34,591 nt of DNA from contig CALZTP010000019.1 of the NCBI GenBank assembly GCA_945829115.1, positions 1 through 34,591 on the forward strand, written 5' to 3'. The notes beneath the pieces were generated by a model. The model had not been told where the DNA came from. It did no database searches and saw only the letters and a program-made list of their open reading frames with translations. Below, piece after piece: positions 16,831 through 25,165 of the stretch; position 1 is the first letter of the stretch, and every line of letters starts with the position of its first letter. This stretch comes from an uncultured bacterium (GTDB lineage Bacteria > Bacteroidota > Bacteroidia > Bacteroidales > Bacteroidaceae). Both the position numbers and the translations under genes were made by a program.

Positions 16831-17934
16831 ATGGAAAGCATAAGAAATATAAGCGAAAAAAATTTTTACTGCCTCATACTTGCAGGCGGAAAAGGGAAGC
16901 GTCTGTGGCCTAAGAGTCGCCTTGACCGCCCGAAACAGTTCATTGACTTCTTCGGCACTGGAAAGTCACTTCTTCAACAGACGTTTGAGAGGTTCAGCAA
17001 CATCTTCCCAAGAGAACATATCTTCATCTCCACATCAAAGGAGTATGTCGCTTTGCTCAAAGAGCAGTTGCCAGAGGTTGACGATGAACATATACTCTGC
17101 GAACCGATACATAGAAACACGGCACCCATCGCTGCATGGATGACACATCGCGTGGAGAAAAGGAATAAAGACGGAGTGATTGTGATCTCACCAGCCGACC
17201 AACACATCGTGAACGAAGAGAACTTCCGTCGCGACCTTCTCAACGCCATGATACACGCCCACAACCACAACTGCTTCCTAACCATGGGCATACGCCCCAC
17301 CCGACCAGAACCTGGCTATGGATACATTCAGCTTGGCAGTAGCTGTGGAGAGGAAGCAGGAAACACCATCAACACAGTGAAGTCGTTCACCGAGAAGCCT
17401 AACCGCAGTTTTGCTGAGATGTTCATCGAAAGTGGTGAGTTTCTATGGAACACAGGTTTGTTCATAGCCTCTGTGACAACCTTCCGCAACCGATTCATAG
17501 ATCTTTTTCCTCCCATCATGCGTAACCTCGACAAGACGTTCAGCGAAGCTTCTTGGAAAGACGAGAACAAATGGATTGAGGAGCACTTCGCCACCTATCC
17601 GAACGAATCTCTTGAGAGCTGCATACTCGAACATAAAGAGAACGTGTGTGTGAAGGAGTGTCAGTTCGGATGGGCAGACATCGGAACCTGGCATAGCATC
17701 TACGAAACATACTCTACATACGAAGGCGAGAATGTTGTTCTCAACACAGAAACAATGCTTTCAAACACCACTGGTTGCGTAATCTCACTCCCAAAGGGTC
17801 GGCAGGCAATCATTGATAATCTCCACGACTATATCGTTGTTGAGAACGAGGAAATCCTGCTCATCACACCCCGAACAGATAATTCTGATGACATCGTGAA
17901 GCTGAGAATAAAATACGGAATGAGGAAGGGGTAA
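16831..17934 (+). CDS. manC: Mannose-1-phosphate guanylyltransferase
   Basis: The enzyme makes GDP-mannose from mannose 1-phosphate and GTP, the precursor of GDP-fucose and mannose-containing surface polysaccharides. The nucleotidyltransferase signature LILAGGKGKRLWPKSR lies at residues 15-30, followed by RPKQF at 33-37. EPGYGYIQ, FTEKP and WNTGLF appear further on in the usual order. At 367 residues it has only the GMP domain; the C-terminal isomerase domain of two-domain enzymes is missing. It is divergent from the xylB unit and has its own promoter. Confidence 0.92.
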   Translation: MESIRNISEKNFYCLILAGGKGKRLWPKSRLDRPKQFIDFFGTGKSLLQQTFERFSNIFPREHIFISTSKEYVALLKEQLPEVDDEHILCEPIHRNTAPIAAWMTHRVEKRNKDGVIVISPADQHIVNEENFRRDLLNAMIHAHNHNCFLTMGIRPTRPEPGYGYIQLGSSCGEEAGNTINTVKSFTEKPNRSFAEMFIESGEFLWNTGLFIASVTTFRNRFIDLFPPIMRNLDKTFSEASWKDENKWIEEHFATYPNESLESCILEHKENVCVKECQFGWADIGTWHSIYETYSTYEGENVVLNTETMLSNTTGCVISLPKGRQAIIDNLHDYIVVENEEILLITPRTDNSDDIVKLRIKYGMRKG

Positions 17935-17968
17935 CTGCCCAAAACGTTCGCATGACAGATACCGAACA

Positions 17969-18028
17969 GGGGTGTTTAGGGGCGCTCAGGGATGTTCTGG
18001 GATGCTTAGGGGTGCTTAGGGGTATTGA
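17969..18028 (+). repeat. 10-bp G-rich tandem repeat, six copies, after manC
   Basis: Six head-to-tail decamers start 35 nt past the manC stop. The first is GGGGTGTTTA, the fifth GGGGTGCTTA, and each begins with three or four G. Because G-runs recur every 10 bp on the plus strand, this DNA or its RNA could form a G-quadruplex with loops of 6-7 nt. It lies in the 337-bp gap between manC and the converging pectate lyase gene. Confidence 0.88.
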
Positions 18029-18139
18029 TCCAATCTTTGCTAATTTTACTATAGCACTATGTGGTTGTGCCAAACCATCTCTAATCCACACCTGTACACT
18101 CAATCAAGAATCCACTTTTACACACATCTATATATATAA

Positions 18140-18174
18140 GGCATGAACATATACTCAAAGGTTATGTTCATGCC
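18140..18174. terminator. Hairpin between converging manC and pectate lyase genes
   Basis: A perfect 12-bp stem, GGCATGAACATA with its complement at 18163-18174, closes an 11-nt loop. It sits between two converging genes and could end both transcripts. The plus-strand tail (CTATTGTTTATG) and the minus-strand tail (TTATATATATAG) are only moderately T-rich, so termination is likely but not certain. Confidence 0.6.
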
Positions 18175-18200
18175 CTATTGTTTATGTTCTATTCCTGAAT

Positions 18201-18270
18201 AACAGAGACAATGATTACCGTTTGAACAGAAACAGAGACAGTGATTCCCGTTTGAACAGGAACAGATAGA
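18201..18270. repeat. 30-bp tandem repeat directly after the pectate lyase gene
   Basis: Units 18201-18230 and 18231-18260 differ at three positions, and the first 10 bases of a third follow (18261-18270). Each starts AACAGAGACA and carries CCGTTTGAACAG. The array ends 1 nt from the pectate lyase stop codon. It is the second array in this window to touch the 3' end of a gene. Confidence 0.88.
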
Positions 18271-18271
18271 G

Positions 18272-21200
18272 TTATCTCTTGTTCACCATCTTTCTATTTC
18301 CCTTCACAATAATGCCCTTCGCATCGTTTGAAACACGGCAACCAGAGAGGTCGTAGATGACAGAAGAATCCTCGTCATCAGCAGTAACCGAAGAGATTCC
18401 AGATGTTTCACCTGGCCAGAGCTTCACGGCATATACGAGCATGTCGCCCGTGGTGCCTTTTATCTTCACAGCATAACGGTTTTCTGGTGAGAGAGTTGCT
18501 TCAAAGAAAGCAGAGGCAACATTCTTTCCCGGTGCAGCATCACCCTCATACAATGTCTGCTCCTCGGTGTCGAGGTTCACCACCGTGACATACACTGCTT
18601 TCGCCGCACCTCCCGTTCCTGTGTAGTAGATACGAATGCGGCTGCATCGCTGTAGGTAATACGTAGCATATTTCTCCGTTCCCACGACATACGAGAAGGA
18701 GCTTCCATCCTTTCCCTTAGGCACGAATCCAGAGCTTGCCTTGTCGGTTTCTGGTTGTATATATGCTTTGACGTTTTCCTTAGCCTGCACCTCGTTAGCC
18801 GTAGGGTTATAATATTTCACCCATTCCTCATATGCAGTTCTGATCTGCACCTTCCCTGGATTTCCCTTCTCGCCTTTCACATCTTTATAAACAACATCTG
18901 GCGACCAGATAAGTTCATAATCCTTTCCTACCTGCGCAACGGGAGAGTAATAAGAAGTCTTAGCAGGCATGGTCTTATAAAGGCGGAGCACAGAAAGCCT
19001 TCCTCCGTTCTTCTCTGCCGCCACCTCAAGCGCAACCTCTTTCTCTTTGTCGAGTTCAAACATCACGCTCTCCTCGACACCCTCCTGAGTACGATAAACA
19101 GCTTTCACCATGGCTGTCTGCTTCAAATAAAGTATGTAGTTCTCTGTTGAAAGAGAAATCCAAGAGCAGTATCTGTCTCTCACCTGAACCTTTCCCTTCT
19201 CGCCAACCGTTCCCAACGTGTCGGTGAATACAACATTCTTTATCGGAAGATACTCACAGTCATATCCCGCGGTGGACACTGGAGAATGGTAGATACCCGA
19301 CTCGCGAGAAACCTCCACCGTCTCTCCCTCTGCAGGCACTATGTTCACATAATCAATCCTTGCCCTACTTTGGTTTATTCCACCCTCTATAAGTCCTGCT
19401 ACGAAGTCAATGCGGATATCATCTCCTGGCTTTAAGAGCACCGTATTCCTCGTCTTGCGGATGAACAGTTTATCGTCAGCATCTGATGAATACCATGCGT
19501 CTATACGGACACCGTTTACAGAGATGCCATAGAGGTTTGCTCCGAGCGACTGGTTAAAGGCAGCCGTTTCAATGGCATATCGTCCTTCCTGTCCTCCCCA
19601 GACGCCACAAACAGCACCCGGACCTTGATCGCCAACAGTGTTCTTTCTGCCAGAGCTGGAGCCGTTGAGCTCAGTGAAGGCAATTCCAGAGACATACATC
19701 TTCTCCGTCTCATTCTTTCCCTCCTTCCAGAACTTCTCTGGAGAAGAGAACGCCCACACATCTCCCTTCACAACACTACCGTCGTTCTTCACCACATCCA
19801 CACGCCAGACATATTTCCTTCCCGTGAGAAGACCCCCAGGAATGAACGAGAGACCCTCGGTGTTTCCACAGAAGCCCTTGTCGAGGTCGTCACCCTCTGT
19901 AGCGAGATAGACATTATAGCTCTTTGCATCGGCAGCCGGTCGCCATGAGAGAGGCATATCAGAGCAGAACGCCCTTCCCTCAGAAGGGTATCTGAGCCAC
20001 GGAGACGTAGAGCCGTTTTCAGGATATGGCTTCGAAGCCGTTTCTGTTGCAGTGCGGAAGGTATAGACAGGAGAAGGACACTCCTTTCCATCCACCATAG
20101 CCACCACCTTCCAGAAATACTGCTTCCCAGGCAGTAGTGCAATCTCGTCTGGAGTGCATTCCACCATTGTTTCCGCAGACGTTCCAAAGAACATTTTCTC
20201 TTGCGTAGAGCCATCAACCTTTCCCCACGACAGCCTCTGCGAAAGCAAGACATCAATAGCCCCGTTTCCCGGATTGAGAATCGGTTCGAATTGAATTCCT
20301 TCCCTTGGTCCTATGCCTGTAGGTGTTGTTGTCACCACACTGTTCGTCTCGTGAAGGTCGAAGGCATAGAAGTAGTAGTCTTCTGGAGAATACGAGATGT
20401 CTGTGAAAGGATAGTTCTTAGTATTTCCCGGATTACCATTAGCGAAATACGAGCCTTTATCGGTTAAGAAACCACAGTAAGGCAGCTTGTCGGTATATTG
20501 GTTGCAGAACGGATTGTTTGCTGTTTTTGTGAAATAATTCCTCTCTGACAACACCTGCGCCTGCGAATGGAAACCAATGCAATACGAGGATATATTCTCC
20601 CAGAAACTGTTATATATATGCATCTTTCCATAACCGATTCTCGGATTTCGCTGCACATTATCTTTGAACATACAATGTGCGAAGGTCACCCGCTCCTTGT
20701 TGTAATCCTCGTAGTGGCAAGTACCAGAATTCGTTATGCTCACCTTGTTATGGTCGTGAAGCTTCACCCAGGAGATGGTGAAGAAATCAGAACCGTTTGT
20801 AATATCGAGCAAGCCATCGTAGGAGTCAGAGAAGTCGCAATGGTCAATCCAAACATGATGGCAGTCGTGGAAAGCAACACCGTCAATACGACCTTTCTTC
20901 AGCGAGATATTCCTGATGATGATATTCTTCTTTCCGCTTGCAGTCAACGCAACACCATTCAGCGCCTTTCCGCCTCCACCGCCAATAATCGTCTTATTGG
21001 AATTTATTGATAGCTCATCCTGCAAATACTTCATGCCCCCACCCTCGATATCCTTATCGATAATGATGACATAAGGCAGCTCACTACCCGCATACCTTGC
21101 TAACTCCTCGCGAGAAGAGACATGCACAATCTCCCCTGCCCCACCGCCTGTAACACCGTTCTGTCCGAGATAGTTACAGGTAGCAAAGCCCATAACACCA

Positions 21201-21283
21201 TTTCCGTTTTGCGCCTTTGTAAGGGTATGTCCTTGAATGAGCATCACGAAAAGGAAAAATGTTCGTAGAAATGTTTTTACCAT
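18272..21283 (-). CDS. Secreted multidomain pectate lyase (PL1-like)
   Basis: A signal peptide (residues 1-24, ending LTKAQ) precedes a right-handed beta-helix lyase domain at about 30-310. The hallmarks of PL1 are visible: VWIDHCDFSDSYDG at 144-157 and VQRNPRIGYG at 210-219, with the likely catalytic arginine at R212 or R215. These enzymes cleave polygalacturonan by calcium-dependent beta-elimination. After it come two Fn3-like segments (about 325-515), a carbohydrate-binding-like region (about 525-655) and a duplicated module (about 665-870). The end, YDLSGCRVSNDAKGIIVKGN, resembles the C-terminal sorting or anchoring tails of Prevotella exported proteins. At 1003 residues it is far longer than a single-domain lyase. 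Confidence 0.88.
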   Translation of the reverse strand: MVKTFLRTFFLFVMLIQGHTLTKAQNGNGVMGFATCNYLGQNGVTGGGAGEIVHVSSREELARYAGSELPYVIIIDKDIEGGGMKYLQDELSINSNKTIIGGGGGKALNGVALTASGKKNIIIRNISLKKGRIDGVAFHDCHHVWIDHCDFSDSYDGLLDITNGSDFFTISWVKLHDHNKVSITNSGTCHYEDYNKERVTFAHCMFKDNVQRNPRIGYGKMHIYNSFWENISSYCIGFHSQAQVLSERNYFTKTANNPFCNQYTDKLPYCGFLTDKGSYFANGNPGNTKNYPFTDISYSPEDYYFYAFDLHETNSVVTTTPTGIGPREGIQFEPILNPGNGAIDVLLSQRLSWGKVDGSTQEKMFFGTSAETMVECTPDEIALLPGKQYFWKVVAMVDGKECPSPVYTFRTATETASKPYPENGSTSPWLRYPSEGRAFCSDMPLSWRPAADAKSYNVYLATEGDDLDKGFCGNTEGLSFIPGGLLTGRKYVWRVDVVKNDGSVVKGDVWAFSSPEKFWKEGKNETEKMYVSGIAFTELNGSSSGRKNTVGDQGPGAVCGVWGGQEGRYAIETAAFNQSLGANLYGISVNGVRIDAWYSSDADDKLFIRKTRNTVLLKPGDDIRIDFVAGLIEGGINQSRARIDYVNIVPAEGETVEVSRESGIYHSPVSTAGYDCEYLPIKNVVFTDTLGTVGEKGKVQVRDRYCSWISLSTENYILYLKQTAMVKAVYRTQEGVEESVMFELDKEKEVALEVAAEKNGGRLSVLRLYKTMPAKTSYYSPVAQVGKDYELIWSPDVVYKDVKGEKGNPGKVQIRTAYEEWVKYYNPTANEVQAKENVKAYIQPETDKASSGFVPKGKDGSSFSYVVGTEKYATYYLQRCSRIRIYYTGTGGAAKAVYVTVVNLDTEEQTLYEGDAAPGKNVASAFFEATLSPENRYAVKIKGTTGDMLVYAVKLWPGETSGISSVTADDEDSSVIYDLSGCRVSNDAKGIIVKGNRKMVNKR

Positions 21284-21307
21284 AAGTATTTCAATTTAAG
21301 AATAGTA

Positions 21308-21324
21308 GCGGAAAAAGCTTCCGC
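21308..21324 (-). repeat. Small hairpin in the pectate lyase leader
   Basis: GCGGAA and TTCCGC form a perfect 6-bp stem around a 5-nt loop, centred about 33 nt before the pectate lyase ATG. No full-consensus promoter was found upstream. The nearest -7-like sequence just beyond it (AACTTTTG on the minus strand) has one mismatch. Confidence 0.45.
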
Positions 21325-21460
21325 AAAAGTTTGTTTCAATAAAAGTTAGTTTATACTCATATAACGTGAAGTTCCACTAAAAAATTGTGTTTCTATACAT
21401 CTTTCTTTTGAAATATGAGCATAAACAACACGAAGACCTCTTTAGTTTTATTCTTTTTAA

Positions 21461-21497
21461 ACCTTCTGAAACCCTCTGAAACCTCCTGAAACCTGAA
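21461..21497. repeat. 10-bp tandem repeat between pectate lyase and the DUF6266-like gene
   Basis: Three decamers in a row, ACCTTCTGAA, ACCCTCTGAA and ACCTCCTGAA, are followed by a truncated fourth (ACCTGAA). The period equals that of the G-rich array after manC, though the sequence differs. It lies in the 285-bp gap downstream of the DUF6266-like gene. Confidence 0.8.
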
Positions 21498-21533
21498 ATC
21501 GGTGTCAGCGTCTGAACCCTCAGCAAAGGTTCT

Positions 21534-21552
21534 CCCCCCTTTAAGGGGGGGG
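21534..21552 (-). terminator. GC-rich hairpin after the DUF6266-like gene
   Basis: A run of six C, then TTTAA, then eight G can fold into a stem of 6-8 bp with a very short loop, about 17 nt past the stop codon of the minus-strand gene. No T-run follows on the minus strand, so it is at best an atypical terminator. It may instead be a repeated palindromic element. Confidence 0.4.
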
Positions 21553-21568
21553 AGTTAGAGAGGGTCTT

Positions 21569-22534
21569 CTACGGCTCCAGATCGCCACTGCCTGAATCTA
21601 CTGAGCCACCGCCACCTGATTCTCCACCTGAGCTTGAGCCACCTGAGCCACCAGCACCAGCGTTGGTGTCGCTTCCTGCGCTCACGAAGCTATTGTCTGG
21701 TCGGAGGAACACGTTGTTCACACCTCCGTAGCTGTTTGCAGCGTTCGTGTATGCTTCCTCTGAGGTGTAGTTCGGAAGGATGGAGTTGTTGTCGATGAAG
21801 AACTGGGTAGATACCTTTGTCTTACCAGAGGCGTTGCGGGAGTGTACCCATGCAAAGACTGCGTCACTGTCATCGTCTCCATGTGCGAGAACACCACTTG
21901 CAGAAGAGAAGCCCTGCTTGTCGGCTATTTCCCAGAGCTTAGCCGTAGAAGCCTTGTCGAGCACCACGTAGCTTGCTGAGAACTGACAGTACGGAATCTC
22001 CGTTGTTGCGTTGATGAGCTGTCGCACGAGGTAGAACGAGAGCTGGTCACCGTAGTTGTAGTCAGCGTTGTTGTCAACCACCGCCTTTGCAAACTCCCCT
22101 ACCGTTGTGGAAGTGGAGATGGTGAGCGCACCGAGCTTGATGTCAGTCTTCGTCCCTGCCCCCTCGCCAGAGGTTACGATAGAAGGGAGCGAGCCCTGTG
22201 TGAGCTGGTAAGGAGCAGCTATGCAAGCGCCACCGTCAGCCTCCTGCTTGTTGAGATAAACGCGCACGCCCTGGTTGTTCACCTTCACGAACATGTTGTA
22301 GTCGCTCTGTGTCGCAAGCTTATTCTCGAAGGCATTGCGAAGGAGGGGGACAAGTCCCTTGTACATACGGATGATGTTTGTCCAGCGAGTACGCTGACGC
22401 TGCTGCATGTCAGTGCGAGGGTTTGAAACCTTTGTAGGCTTCTCAGACACCACTGTCTGACCGTTAAGGCTCTTGAAAGTGAGCTGTCCTGCTGAGCCCT
22501 TCATCTTCTGAATAAGACCATTAAGAATTGCCAT
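21569..22534 (-). CDS. DUF6266-like protein of unknown function
   Basis: I recognise only a family resemblance: the N-terminal 70 residues contain KPTKVSNPRTDMQQRQRTRW and then MYKGLVPLLRNAFENK, like the KP..NPRT..Q..QR block of DUF6266 proteins. No signal peptide or membrane segment is visible. The last 30 residues are almost only Gly, Ser and acidic residues. The gene stands alone with a consensus promoter and a leader of about 265 nt. It also has a strong Shine-Dalgarno sequence, GGGAGG at 22543-22548, 8 nt before the ATG. The function is unknown. Confidence 0.6.
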   Translation of the reverse strand: MAILNGLIQKMKGSAGQLTFKSLNGQTVVSEKPTKVSNPRTDMQQRQRTRWTNIIRMYKGLVPLLRNAFENKLATQSDYNMFVKVNNQGVRVYLNKQEADGGACIAAPYQLTQGSLPSIVTSGEGAGTKTDIKLGALTISTSTTVGEFAKAVVDNNADYNYGDQLSFYLVRQLINATTEIPYCQFSASYVVLDKASTAKLWEIADKQGFSSASGVLAHGDDDSDAVFAWVHSRNASGKTKVSTQFFIDNNSILPNYTSEEAYTNAANSYGGVNNVFLRPDNSFVSAGSDTNAGAGGSGGSSSGGESGGGGSVDSGSGDLEP

Positions 22535-22806
22535 TGTTGTTTCCTCCCGTTTGTTAAACCAGTGAGAGGTTCTGGGGAAAGTTGTTAGTTAATGATGTTG
22601 TTAGTTAAAATCGGGTTTCTCACGCTACTTCATGCCGTTCTACGCTTGTGTTCGCTCGTATGTTGGTTATATACTCGTTATATTATTCTCCGCAAAAATA
22701 TATTACTCATATATTCTCAGCATATCTGTTACTTACAACCTGCGTATACGTACATGTGCGGAAGAGGAAGCGTGAGAGGTTCTCGATAGAATCTTGATTC
22801 CGAGTG
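22535..22806 (-). promoter_or_regulatory. Long leader of the DUF6266-like gene
   Basis: Between the predicted start site (about 22800) and the ATG lie about 265 transcribed nt with no convincing gene. The 10-nt sequence AACCTCTCAC occurs twice on the minus strand, near the 5' end (about 22770) and just before the ribosome binding site (about 22562). The leader could be regulatory, but I could not fold it into a known riboswitch. Confidence 0.45.
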
Positions 22807-22838
22807 CAAAGTTACTGCTTTTTTTTCACGCATGCAAT
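22807..22838 (-). promoter_or_regulatory. Promoter of the DUF6266-like gene
   Basis: On the minus strand ATTG (22835-22838) is followed after 20 nt by TAACTTTG (22807-22814). The -7 box is identical to that of the ribosomal cluster and manC promoters. An A-run of eight lies in the spacer. Confidence 0.75.
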
Positions 22839-22910
22839 AGTTGTCCCAAATGTCGATGCACTGTTGTCCTGAATTTCGAACAACAAGAGGGGCAGGGGCG
22901 TTTAGAGCTT

Positions 22911-22937
22911 GTGGTAAGGTGGTAAGGTGGTAAGGTG
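22911..22937. repeat. 8-bp tandem repeat, 3.4 copies
   Basis: GTGGTAAG is repeated three times without change and followed by GTG. On the other strand it reads CACCTTAC, which resembles the CACCTTA units of the larger array 60 bp further on. The two arrays may therefore share an origin in inverted orientation. Confidence 0.85.
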
Positions 22938-22996
22938 TTCTGCAATAATTAGAATTAACTTTTTTAGAGCACCTCAACACAATAGATTAACACCAA

Positions 22997-23082
22997 GCCT
23001 CGAGACAAGACCTTAACACCTTAACACCTTACTTTTCATGCCTCGAGACAAGACCTTAACACCTTAACACCTTAACACTTAC
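22997..23082. repeat. 43-bp tandem repeat with nested 9-bp units
   Basis: The unit starting GCCTCGAGACAAGACCTTAA occupies 22997-23039 and restarts at 23040. Inside it the 9-mer CCTTAACAC is repeated two times in the first copy and three in the second, so the copies differ in internal repeat number. The array lies 150 bp from the insertion sequence. No gene is visible in 22839-23229. Confidence 0.88.
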
Positions 23083-23182
23083 TTTTTTTGCTTGTAAGCT
23101 CACAGGCAAAAAAAAGCATCATGCCAATAGCCCCTAAAAAAGTAATAAAGCAAACGCATAATTTCTCTAAAATGCCTTTTTT

Positions 23183-23198
23183 GGAGTGCTTGCACTCC
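23183..23198. repeat. Short perfect hairpin near the insertion sequence
   Basis: GGAGTGC and GCACTCC pair around TT. Around it, a 13-bp imperfect inverted repeat (23126-23138 with 23199-23211, one mismatch, AATAGCCCCTAAA) gives a larger folded element of about 86 bp. Neither strand carries a clear T-run directly after the stem, except a weak TTT on the plus strand. Confidence 0.55.
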
Positions 23199-23229
23199 TT
23201 TAGAGGCTATTTCCCTATTTTTTTCCTAG

Positions 23230-23253
23230 TTTTGTAACTGTTTGTACTATCAA
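23230..23253. repeat. Left terminal inverted repeat of the insertion sequence
   Basis: The 24-bp end matches the reverse complement of 25166-25189 at 22 positions, and CTGTTTGTACTATCAA (23238-23253) is perfect. It overlaps the transposase stop codon. The exact outer boundary is uncertain because no target duplication is visible. Confidence 0.8.
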
Positions 23254-25058
23254 CCCTTTGGTTCGCTGACGACCTTAGCCTTGGATGGACGACCGACCTT
23301 CTTCTCACGCGACTTCCTTGACTTGTACTTAGCATCACATCCTTCTGGTATATTAAAGCCAAATGCTTTGGCAATGTCAAGTTGCTTGCCGACGAATGGA
23401 GTAATGTGCTTGGCATGTCCCTTGTGCTCGATGCATCTCACAGGACGCATCTCGTCGAGGATTTCTGTGAAAGAGCAGAACTGCTTCTTGAGTTCTGTGC
23501 TATTCCACACATGCTTGACATGTGATGCCAGTGTCATTGCAACGAAGTATATGAAGAGACGTCCGTTCTTGCCATCCTCTGACCAGCATCTCTGACGGTT
23601 TGCGCCTATAGGTCCTTTCTCCTGCTCGAAGTACTTCTCCTGTTCATCCCTCAATGCGTATGCCTGCGATGCTTGCATTGCAGTATAGTCGATGGCATGA
23701 GTGACGTTGGCATAAAAGCCTGAGGATAGTTTCGTTTCCTCCACCTTTTTGTTATTAAGAGCAAATGACTCTATCACGCGAGATTCCTTATTGAGTGTGA
23801 TGTCAAAGTAACTGTAACATCTTTTAAGTGTCGCATCGTCATCCATCGGATATGCCTCGGCCTTCAATTGGGTCAATGAATCTCGCTGCCTCTTTATGTC
23901 GATGTCAAGCTGCATCAGCTGTTCGCTCCGCTTGACAGGGTCGAAATACAAGTTCAGTTTCAGACGGTCTGAGTCTTTCGTGCAGCCTTGTCTGACATCC
24001 ACCTTATAGTCAAGATCGTACTGCTTGTAGTAGAGCCTGCTCTCCTCGTCAATCTCCATGCCTTCAGGAGCATGGGAGAAATTCCCGAATTCCCGTATTC
24101 TGTTCAATGCAACAGACTGCTTTACACGAATCCACATGATAAGCGCCTGTCCTTCAAGGATATACTTTTCAAGATTACGGAGTGACTCATAGCCTCTGTC
24201 TGTGATAAGCACAATGTTAGGGAATCCCGCATGCTTCAAATCCGTGAGTATGGTTTCTATCGTCCTTGAGTCTGGTATATTGCCAGGGAATGTGCGATAG
24301 TATATGGGCATGTGAGTCTTCAAATCATACACTACCACCTCATTGGTCTGCTCTAGCGGCAGGTGTTCCTTGTTCTTGCCCCACCTGATGTCTGCGAGAG
24401 AGTGACCGTAGGCTGATCGGCTCGTAGAATCCACTGCACAGAGATCTCCGTCCTCTACTCTTGCTGCGCGCAAGCGGAACAGATTCATCCTGTTCTCTTC
24501 CGTGATGGACTGAGTGAGCTTTGTTATGAATGGCGCAACGAGAGGTCTTGTGAATGGGAGTTTTTCTATGCGCTGCCAATGCGCAATACGATTAAAGGAA
24601 CCGCCATTGGCAACCTGGTACATGGCAATGGAAAGTATTGCATCAACTATCTCCTTGTTGCCGTTGAATGCTTTCACCAGGTCATCCTTCAAGCCTGTCC
24701 TGATGGCCACTTGTTCCAGTAACCAGATATCACCATACAAGCGGTTGTTGTCTTCTTCTTGTGATGCCGAGGGACGTCCTGCTTTACGCTCGCTTGGGAG
24801 AGCCTTTGCTTCTGACATGTCCCAATCATCCGGAAAGATGAGTTTCGCACGCTCTTCAGGGGAAGCCATAATGTAATTGTTATTTGGATGGAACTTCATG
24901 TCGTCATCAAGCGTACCCCAATGAATGCGTTTATGCTTGTTGCGGCCAGATGTGCGTTCTGGATCCACAATCAGTGGTTGAGTACTTGCGTATCTATAAC
25001 CATTGTTAGTATGTATCTTTACCTTATAGGTTGTTGCCGTATCTGCTGTTCTTGCCAT
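23250..25058 (-). CDS. DDE transposase, IS4 superfamily (IS1634-like)
   Basis: The 602-residue protein catalyses cut-and-paste transposition. The RNase H-like core shows D210 (CAVDSTS), D287 (LITDRGYE) and E474. E474 is part of a complete YREK signature with Y467, R470, E474 and K481. A long insertion lies between the second Asp and the Glu, as in IS1634 relatives. GRP-type AT-hook-like patches occur near residue 94 (KAGRPS) and near the C-terminus (VGRPSKAK). I chose the start MARTADTATT, 15 nt after the predicted transcription start. The longer frame (end 25154) begins upstream of the promoter. Confidence 0.92.
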   Translation of the reverse strand: MARTADTATTYKVKIHTNNGYRYASTQPLIVDPERTSGRNKHKRIHWGTLDDDMKFHPNNNYIMASPEERAKLIFPDDWDMSEAKALPSERKAGRPSASQEEDNNRLYGDIWLLEQVAIRTGLKDDLVKAFNGNKEIVDAILSIAMYQVANGGSFNRIAHWQRIEKLPFTRPLVAPFITKLTQSITEENRMNLFRLRAARVEDGDLCAVDSTSRSAYGHSLADIRWGKNKEHLPLEQTNEVVVYDLKTHMPIYYRTFPGNIPDSRTIETILTDLKHAGFPNIVLITDRGYESLRNLEKYILEGQALIMWIRVKQSVALNRIREFGNFSHAPEGMEIDEESRLYYKQYDLDYKVDVRQGCTKDSDRLKLNLYFDPVKRSEQLMQLDIDIKRQRDSLTQLKAEAYPMDDDATLKRCYSYFDITLNKESRVIESFALNNKKVEETKLSSGFYANVTHAIDYTAMQASQAYALRDEQEKYFEQEKGPIGANRQRCWSEDGKNGRLFIYFVAMTLASHVKHVWNSTELKKQFCSFTEILDEMRPVRCIEHKGHAKHITPFVGKQLDIAKAFGFNIPEGCDAKYKSRKSREKKVGRPSKAKVVSEPKG

Positions 25059-25070
25059 GTGTACTACTAT

Positions 25071-25083
25071 TTGATAGTACAAA
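25071..25083 (-). promoter_or_regulatory. Internal copy of the IS end motif at the transposase promoter
   Basis: The 13 bases TTGATAGTACAAA are identical to those of the right terminal repeat (25166-25178) and complementary to the left one. The copy overlaps the last bases of the -7 box and the expected start site. If transposase binds its terminal repeats, it could bind here and repress its own promoter; that role is inferred. Confidence 0.7.
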
Positions 25084-25111
25084 GGTAGTACATTTATTTG
25101 GATTACGCAAG
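25080..25111 (-). promoter_or_regulatory. Transposase promoter
   Basis: On the minus strand CTTG (25108-25111) is followed after 20 nt by TACCTTTG (25080-25087). The leader would be only about 15 nt. The signal lies wholly inside the insertion sequence. Confidence 0.75.
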
Positions 25112-25165
25112 ACCTTGTGTTATTATTTTGCGCTGATTTGCTGATATTTAACAACTTTTATACTT

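Noticed and set aside
22911..23082. Possible CRISPR array
   Set aside because: The units abut directly with no unique spacers and nest shorter repeats, and no cas gene is present. They are tandem repeats.
23083..23114. 13-bp hairpin with T-run and A-run as a terminator
   Set aside because: The T-run is in the 5' arm and the A-run in the 3' arm on both strands, so no U tail follows the stem in either direction. It is only an AT-rich inverted repeat.
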